From: Podospora comata
Taxonomy: Eukaryota > Ascomycota > Sordariomycetes > Sordariales > Podosporaceae
Direction: 5' to 3'
Assembly: GCA_017354895.1 (NCBI GenBank)
Contig: CP071493.1
Span: 4,836,001 to 4,900,000 of the forward strand
DNA: 64,000 nucleotides
Shown: one piece after another, positions 58,224 to 64,000 of the stretch
Layout: each line of letters starts with the position of its first letter
Position numbering within the stretch: position 1 is the stretch's first letter
Notes under the pieces: generated by a model
Databases searched by the model: none
Seen by the model: only the letters and a program-made list of their open reading frames with translations
What the model was told of the DNA's origin: nothing
Made by a program: the position numbers and the translations under genes

Positions 58224-59200
58224 CTAGGCCTTCCTCAAGGGTCCCTTCCACTCCTTCATATGATCCACGATGATCTTGGCTGCTTGGTCGGGAGAGTGCT
58301 GTCTGCCGAGCGCCTCCACAAAGTCTCCCTCGGGGTCCATAAGGTAGAAGTAGATGCTGTGGTCGACCAGGTAATCCTGGCCTGGCTTGACTTCGGTCGG
58401 CGTGCTGAAATAAACCCGGTAGGCCTTGCACATGGCCTTGATCTGGTCGTATGTGCCTGTCAGACCGATAAACTTGGGATGGAACTCGGCAAGATATTCC
58501 TTCAACTCCTTGGGACCGTCACGCGCGGGGTCGCATGTCACAAATACAGGTGCCAGCACACCAGGACGCTTCTCCTCTACCAGATCGAACATTCTCGCCA
58601 TCTTGTCGAGCTCTTCGGGGCAGATATCCGGACAATGGGTAAATCCAAAGTAGACCTGGAACATAGCTTCAATCAGCATAAGGTCAAAGACTCAGAGGAA
58701 CACGCCAGCACTTACAAGAGAGTAGCGCCCCTTCAAGTCCTCGTCCGTAACAGTGTTGCCATTCTGGTCAATCAAGCTGAACGGCCCGCCCACCTTGGGC
58801 CTTCCAACACCCTTGGTTGACTCTGCTATCCTCTTGCGCTGCATGCGCTCCTTCTCCTTCTCAAAGTAAAACAGGAGCCCGGCGCCAGTCATGAGGAAGA
58901 GAATACCAGCCTTCCATGAGAATGGCTACAGCCCCGCATATTAGCTTCCGTCCAAAACACACAACGGACAGGACCGATGCATACCCCAGAACGATAGCGA
59001 CTTTTTGCCTCCTCCACTGTCTTGAACTTGAATCTCCGTTGAACCAATGGCTGGTAGGTTTGTGCCTGTGGTTTCGGAAGGCAGGATGTCGTCGGTCTTC
59101 TGGCAGCCATGTTGCTAGCTGTGGATAGGGATCGTAGGCATTGTCGAGTTGCCGCCCTCGGCAGGACGTTAATTGTGGCACACATCACTGGTTGTGACAT
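58224..59200 (-). CDS. sco1: Copper chaperone SCO1 for cytochrome c oxidase
   Basis: Exons 59200-58985, 58925-58716 and 58655-58224 encode 285 residues, with two introns of 59 and 60 nt (GTATGC and GTAAGT donors, both phase 0). The N-terminus is basic and S/T-rich, a mitochondrial presequence. One membrane segment (WKAGILFLMTGAGLLFYF) follows and the thioredoxin-like domain would face the intermembrane space. Copper ligands are intact: the CPDIC motif in VYFGFTHCPDICPEELDKM and the histidine in DYLVDHSIYFYLMDPEG. SCO1 hands copper to the CuA site of Cox2. The start at 59200 was chosen for its presequence; a longer in-frame ATG at 59404 would add 68 residues unlike the family. SCO1 and SPP1 share a 442-base divergent promoter. 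Confidence 0.95.
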
Positions 59201-59642
59201 TTTGAGTGGTTTTGCTGGAGGACCTTGGGGTGACGCCGCAATTGTGCCAGGTGCGGATAAAAGCTCCAAGTCAAAGCTCCTAAATGGCCCCAAAATCTCC
59301 TGAACAGGCCATCCCGCGATTCGGTTATATGCATCAAGTCTGACACATGCCCCGTAAGCCACTAGCACAGCCAATTGAACCCCAGCTGTCAACCAAAAAT
59401 TCATCTATCGCATGCATCTCTTCCTCTGATATGCTTGTAAACATCTCACCTTCGAGTTCATCCCTTTCTTTCTTCATCAATTGATTCTTCCAAACATGCT
59501 TCTCTATCTGTACATTTGACGCTCTGAAAGATTACTCCATCTCATTTCATGTCTGTACAGGCACATTCAAGCGTGCTATGTATATAAAGTCACCAACAGA
59601 ACAGCTGCGCCCCGGCCTGGCATCCCACAGGTGAAGTAAACG
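59201..59642. promoter_or_regulatory. Shared divergent promoter of SCO1 and SPP1
   Basis: 442 bases lie between the two start codons. TATATAAAG at 59581-59589 is 54 bases before the SPP1 start and is a TATA-like box in its orientation. Confidence 0.5.
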
Positions 59643-61244
59643 ATGGCGTTCTCAACGTCTTTTTTCACCCTCGACCCAGAAGCTGCGACGGGCAATAGCA
59701 ATCGGCCATTACCTTCAGACAGTCAAACCACAATAAAAATGGAAAGGTCAAACAGTCCACAGACCGTACGGGAAGAGGAGCAACCCGCAGCAGATTTGCC
59801 CACTCTTTCTGCTCAAACCAATTTTTCGTCCTCTGAAGAAACACAAACAAAGCACCCACCCCCCAGCAGTGAATACGGCTTTGATCAGGACTCGATTGCT
59901 GGCGACTCTACGAAACCAACCACAACCAAGCCTCCAGTAAGCAGGAGGAAAAAGGGAACTGCAACCATCATCAAACCACCAAAAAGATCTCGCCCCGGCG
60001 GCAATACCAGCATGGGCCCAAAAAAGAAGGCAGGCAAAACCACCAAGAGCGTAGGATCCGGCGCCCCATCACTCAATGGAGATATCGGCAGCGACCTTGC
60101 TGGAGGAGCCAGCGAGTCTGACAGCGGGCCGTACTGCCTCTGTCGCGGACCTGATAACCACAGGTTCATGATAGCGTGTGATCGCTGTGAGGACTGGTTT
60201 CACGGCGACTGCATCGGCATGGATAAGTGGACTGGCGAGAATCTCGTCCAGAAATACATCTGTCCCAACTGCAGCGATCCCGACCGGGGCTATGTCACCC
60301 GCTACAAAAAGATGTGCAGCTACTCAAGCTGCAAGAACGCCGCCCGGGTTGGCGACCCTGAGCGCCCATCCATATTCTGCTCAGACGACCACTGCCAAAT
60401 GTGGTGGAACGACCTCGTCTGCACCATTCCCAAAGCCCCAAGATCCAAATCCAGCAAACCTACCAGCATCCTAGACGACCTCACAAGAGAAGACTTCATA
60501 TCCCTCCTCGACTCGCCTGTCATGGCTTCATACTACCACCAAGCACAACAACAGACCTCCTCTACCCTCTCCATCATCCCCGGCCAAGCAAACCTCTCCC
60601 TCCCCCCAGACTTCTGGACCAACCCCCCACCCAACCTCCTCACCCCAGAACAAGAAGACTTCCTCTCCACCTCCCTCGCGAAACGACAAGAGTTAGGCGA
60701 GGAGATGCTCCTCTACAAGAATATGCTCGAGCTCATCAACATCGCCATCGAGCGCAGAGACACCGCCATCTCGTCCCCTTCCACACCCTACAACAAAGAC
60801 GTCTGCGGTTACGACGTTCGCCTAGATCACATTGGGACGCCGCACCAGTTTTCCCTCTTTCTCCAGACTGACTCGGCGGCTAAAATTTTCAAGAGTGGCA
60901 AGTTGGAGGATATGGACGAGGAGGAACAGGCAAAGTGGCTCAAGGGGGAGGATGCGACGAGCGGGAATTACAAGGGGGGTATGTGCACGAGGAAGAAGTG
61001 CCCTCCGCATAGACAGTGGAGGGATATACTGGTGAAATCCGTCAAGTATGATGTCAGGGAGCTGACGAGGAAAGCGAAGGAGAGGTTGGATGGGGAACAG
61101 AGGGTGAGGGATGCGGCGGCGGGGAGGTGGTTTAGGAAGGGGATGTTTGAGGGGGGTAAGGTGGAGGTTATTGGGGGGGCTATTGGGGAGGTGGTTGGTG
61201 GGCAGGTGTATGGGGCGGGAGAGGATGTGAAGATGGAGGGATAG
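59643..61244 (+). CDS. spp1: PHD-finger subunit SPP1 of the Set1/COMPASS complex
   Basis: A single open frame of 533 codons. Residues 1-160 are disordered with a basic patch (KPPKRSRPGGN). The PHD finger spans about 164-211: PYCLCRGPDNHRFMIACD, CEDWFHGDCIG and YICPNC give the Cys4-His-Cys3 ligand set, with aromatic and acidic positions suited to reading methylated H3K4. A second cysteine cluster follows (MCSYSSCKNAARVGDPER, then FCSDDHCQMWW), as in yeast Spp1 and mammalian CXXC1 relatives. A helical C-terminal half ends with another CTRKKCPPHRQW zinc-like segment near residue 450. SPP1 supports H3K4 methylation in the nucleus and, in yeast meiosis, links marked nucleosomes to break formation. 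Codon wobble changes abruptly from C-rich to G-rich near 60850. The start is the first ATG after the TATA-like box. Confidence 0.92.
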   Translation: MAFSTSFFTLDPEAATGNSNRPLPSDSQTTIKMERSNSPQTVREEEQPAADLPTLSAQTNFSSSEETQTKHPPPSSEYGFDQDSIAGDSTKPTTTKPPVSRRKKGTATIIKPPKRSRPGGNTSMGPKKKAGKTTKSVGSGAPSLNGDIGSDLAGGASESDSGPYCLCRGPDNHRFMIACDRCEDWFHGDCIGMDKWTGENLVQKYICPNCSDPDRGYVTRYKKMCSYSSCKNAARVGDPERPSIFCSDDHCQMWWNDLVCTIPKAPRSKSSKPTSILDDLTREDFISLLDSPVMASYYHQAQQQTSSTLSIIPGQANLSLPPDFWTNPPPNLLTPEQEDFLSTSLAKRQELGEEMLLYKNMLELINIAIERRDTAISSPSTPYNKDVCGYDVRLDHIGTPHQFSLFLQTDSAAKIFKSGKLEDMDEEEQAKWLKGEDATSGNYKGGMCTRKKCPPHRQWRDILVKSVKYDVRELTRKAKERLDGEQRVRDAAAGRWFRKGMFEGGKVEVIGGAIGEVVGGQVYGAGEDVKMEG

Positions 61245-62586
61245 AGCGGATTGGGTTGGGATGTTCGGATTGAAAAATGGATAAGGGAATGGCATGGTTG
61301 GAAACATTTTTAGTTTGGTTGGTAGCGGGTTTGATAGCAGCTTTAATATTCAGCTTTGTTCTTGCGATCTTGGTGGACCTGTGAACTGTGATTTTCCATA
61401 TATCCAGTCTGAGATTTTAGATATGCTTGAATCAACAAGTAGTATTGGGCTACCAAAGCAGCCATCGTGAGGCTGTAAGGCCGAGCGATAATTATCTAGA
61501 CAATGTTCTTTAGACCTATCTACCATGTTTCAACTTGGAGTATACCGATACATGATTCTACACATATTCAGAAACACACTTGGCGATTCCTTTTCTCAGT
61601 ACTTTTCGATGCCCTTGGCTTTCCGGCCACTTCCCTTGCACTCTTGCCACACCATCTGCTTCGTCATGCCTCGTCCTGCCCCTTTTCCCGCCTCAAGAAG
61701 CTATTCATTGAACAACCCCTCCTCCGAACCATCGCAGTACGTAAGGGAATAATATTCTTCGTGGCAAAGTAAAACTTGCAGCCAGGTCGCGGGGCAAAGT
61801 TCATCCCTTAACTCAGAGCGCAACCCGAACCCTCTGAAGAATTGCTCCCTGCCCAAACCCCAACACCTGCTTTTTTTTCCCTCCCAAGTTCCAAAGCAAC
61901 CCTGCCTCTGCCAAGTTTTAAAACTCCAAAAACCCTTTGAAGAAACGATTGTTTCCCTCTCCCTTGTATACCCAAAACTCAAAATCGTTGAAGAAAATTG
62001 TTTGATCCAACACATTTCCCAAATTTCCCCTTCCCAACTCCCATTGACGATATCCCGACCCCCCTACTGATCCCCAAACACATAACCCTTTCCCTTCATA
62101 ACCATAGAGGCCCCCCTCTACTGTCTCCTCCCTGAAGTCTCGCAGCAGCTGAACGGAGCATTCAGCTTCACCACAAACAAAACCATAACCCGCATCGGTC
62201 TAATTCCGATCGGTTCCGCCCCTCCGATCGATGATCCTCTTGCAAGTGCCGGTATCCACACCCCTCCCCCATCAGCCCCTCACTCAGCATTCCATCCCTT
62301 GAATCACCACCACCCCTCCTCACCCATAACCACAATCCTTCCCTCCGATGCCATGAGGTATGGACATACATACCGACGCGCCTCTCCTCCCACGTGTGTT
62401 ACACAAGAATAGAAAAGCGAGAGAGAACGGACAATACCATCCCACGTGGCAACGAACAATCCTTACGGGTTTTGACACGCACCACAAACAAAACCAGTTT
62501 TCCCGTTTAGGTAAAATGTACACAACAGTCTGTAGAAGAAAAACAGCTCCACTCTTGCAGGAAAAGGTGGCAAGTGATAATGAATG

Positions 62587-62637
62587 ACACACACTGAGAG
62601 AATACACACACTGAGAGAATTGACACACTGAGGTAAG
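62587..62637 (+). repeat. 17-bp tandem repeat, two perfect copies and a partial third
   Basis: ACACACACTGAGAGAAT at 62587-62603 is repeated exactly at 62604-62620, with a degenerate third copy to about 62637. Confidence 0.85.
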
Positions 62638-62810
62638 AAACAAAATCGCCACACTTCAAACAAACCATTTTAAACACCAAGAAGGGGGGGTGGGAAATAT
62701 CTATACGAAATGAACGAAAGTCTGAAATAGAGCAAAACTTTTGTTACAGATAAGAAAATCCTGAAATGAGTGTAATTTTTGTTGAAAAAAGAAAAAACCA
62801 CAGGAGAATG

Positions 62811-62858
62811 TGTTGTGTGTGTAAAAGTGTACATATATATGTGTGTCTGTGTGTGTCG
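62811..62858 (+). repeat. TG/TA-rich microsatellite
   Basis: Interrupted GT and AT dinucleotide runs, including TATATAT and GTGTGTG, which could form alternating purine-pyrimidine DNA. Confidence 0.75.
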
Positions 62859-62947
62859 TATTCATCATAAACTTTTTGCTTGTCATAAACCAGCCATTAG
62901 CAACCCACCCAATCCCATATGCCATCTGGAGCCTTCGAGTAGTGAGA

Positions 62948-64000
62948 TCAAGTAGACCCCCTCTTCCCACTCAAGAACCTCCCCCAGCTCATCACCTCCC
63001 CGCTCTTCTGCCTCCTCATCCACGGCTTCCCTAGCTTCTCGTGATGATGCAGAGACTCAACAGTACTCCCTACTGTCCCGGCCCTCCTCCTCCCCGTAGG
63101 GGCCGCTGCTTGAGGTGATGATGTTGATTCGGGCTCTAGAGTGCAAGTCAAAGGCGCACTCTCACTCGCACTCCTCCCCTTCCTGCTGTGTGGGACAAAC
63201 CCCCTCATCAACCTCTTGGCAAAACTCCTCTTTTTCTTCCTTCTCCCGGAGTCGGCACCTGTTGGGTCGATGTCCGAGTCTGAATCCGAGTCGTCCTCGT
63301 CAGAGTCGGAGTCGATTTCAAAGACAGAAATATTTGGTGGTGGAGGCGGAGCTTGTCCTAACAGATCGGTGAGTTTGGGAAGGGGGGGCAAAGGACGGGT
63401 GTGCAAGTCCGAGAAGAATTTCTGATTCGAGGCCGAGGTGCTGGGTGGGTGTAGCAGGCTTGGGGTGGGAGGAATGTCGTCCGTTAGAGATCGAGAATGT
63501 GACTTTACCAAGTCCGCCAAGGTGGGTGATGAGCGAGTGGAAAACTTGGACAGTGAGAGTTTGCGAAGGTTAGCAATAGAAGGACGTTTGCTGATAGACT
63601 GCCTCCAGTTAGGAGGATCAGGAAGAGACTTGTCCAGAGGAGATATCGGTGGTGATGCTTCAAAGGTGGATGGCGGTGCTGGCATTTGATAGAGCAATGG
63701 GATCGAGGCTGTTGAGCTGGCTGCTGTGGAAGCGTACTGTGCCAGAGTCGGGGTCGTTGCGTTCGACGAGCCAGGCCGGCTGATCGGTGGCGAAATCTGA
63801 ACATTGGATGAATTCATTCTGGTGTCGATGCTGGGCCGCCGGCTATCTGGTAGAGACGAACAAGGCGATGCCGTACCCGAACCAGGCTGTCGTGGAAGAG
63901 ACGAAACGCGCAACGGAGAAACAGGAGGTCGTCGTTGAGGTGCTGCAAGAGGGAAAAGTGAATAAGACGGTCTCGATGACACAGATTTTGCGGTAGGAGG
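62948..64000 (-). CDS. Serine/proline-rich disordered protein, cut by the window edge
   Basis: The frame is open from the right edge of the window to a TGA at 62948, about 350 codons, so the true start lies beyond 64000. I recognise no domain. The visible part is rich in S, P, R and T, with a proline-rich segment (PLPPLPKLTDLLGQAPPPPP), an acidic serine block (EIDSDSDEDDSDSDSDID), a basic stretch after it (RRKKKRSFAKRLMRGFVPHS) and a C-terminal end KPWMRRQKSGEVMSWGRFL that looks conserved in style. The acidic serine run is a typical CK2 target, and the basic segment could be a nuclear signal or membrane-binding patch. No function can be given. Confidence 0.75.
   Translation of the reverse strand, partial: PPTAKSVSSRPSYSLFPLAAPQRRPPVSPLRVSSLPRQPGSGTASPCSSLPDSRRPSIDTRMNSSNVQISPPISRPGSSNATTPTLAQYASTAASSTASIPLLYQMPAPPSTFEASPPISPLDKSLPDPPNWRQSISKRPSIANLRKLSLSKFSTRSSPTLADLVKSHSRSLTDDIPPTPSLLHPPSTSASNQKFFSDLHTRPLPPLPKLTDLLGQAPPPPPNISVFEIDSDSDEDDSDSDSDIDPTGADSGRRKKKRSFAKRLMRGFVPHSRKGRSASESAPLTCTLEPESTSSPQAAAPTGRRRAGTVGSTVESLHHHEKLGKPWMRRQKSGEVMSWGRFLSGKRGST

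Larger units (their letters stand above)
61245..62947. other. Convergent spacer of 1.7 kb with short repeats
   Basis: Includes the 3' regions of SPP1 and of the gene at the right edge. It is AT-rich with homopurine and homopyrimidine runs and two small repeats, listed separately. No gene is recognised. Confidence 0.55.

Noticed and set aside
59201-59404. N-terminal extension of SCO1 from the ATG at 59404
   Set aside because: The added 68 residues are unlike SCO1 proteins, would bury the mitochondrial presequence, and lie in the divergent promoter.

Overview
The window looks like nuclear DNA of a filamentous ascomycete, most likely a sordariomycete close to Podospora, Neurospora or Chaetomium. 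The reasons are many short introns (mostly 49-73 nt) with GTAAGT/GTATGT-type donors and CTNAC/CTAAT branch sites, long gene-free spacers, intact single-copy fungal housekeeping genes, a vacuolar subtilisin of the Podospora PspA / yeast Prb1 type, and a tandem AAA+ protein of the fungal CbbX/SpoVK-like type. No tRNA, rRNA, CRISPR array, virus-like element or large transposon was found. The species call is an inference from protein resemblance.

Layout from left to right. 1-4005 is a long gene-free stretch leading to a C2H2 stress regulator of the Msn2/SEB1 type (4035-6047, +). About 3.1 kb without a convincing gene follows, then DPH6 (9227-11575, +), a repeat and a patch of eroded coding sequence (about 12.7-13.5 kb), and a 1857-residue three-AAA+ protein (13885-19458, +). 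ATP12 (19990-21268, -) and EFR3 (22005-25447, -) come next, with a small MITE-like element between the AAA+ gene and ATP12. A secreted FAD oxidase of the berberine-bridge type (27177-29494, +), a large disordered protein (29821-32928, -) and the vacuolar protease (33719-35374, -) follow.

The right half holds a 2640-residue BEACH-WD40 protein (38392-46484, +), the 9.5 kDa complex I subunit (47019-47323, -), the OST subunit WBP1 (47754-49370, +), splicing factor ISY1 (51462-52273, +), a secreted 5'-nucleotidase-like phosphoesterase (52603-54438, -), a choline/ethanolamine kinase (54846-57279, -), SCO1 (58224-59200, -), the COMPASS subunit SPP1 (59643-61244, +) and a disordered protein cut by the right edge (62948-64000, -).

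The genes do not form one pathway. Most are housekeeping: translation (DPH6), respiratory-chain assembly (ATP12, the 9.5 kDa subunit, SCO1), plasma-membrane lipid signalling and phospholipid synthesis (EFR3, choline kinase), secretory and vacuolar traffic (WBP1, BEACH protein, protease), splicing (ISY1) and chromatin (SPP1). The most informative signals are at the level of gene structure: an upstream ORF whose stop overlaps the msn2-type start, an ATG-only first coding exon in ISY1, a GC-AG intron inside the catalytic loop of the kinase, a stop-free 51-nt intron in the BEACH gene, tandem acceptors in the complex I gene, and progressive loss of catalytic Walker B residues across the three AAA+ domains. 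I did not find strong evidence for a wholly new multi-gene system; the AAA+ protein is the best candidate for undescribed biology.
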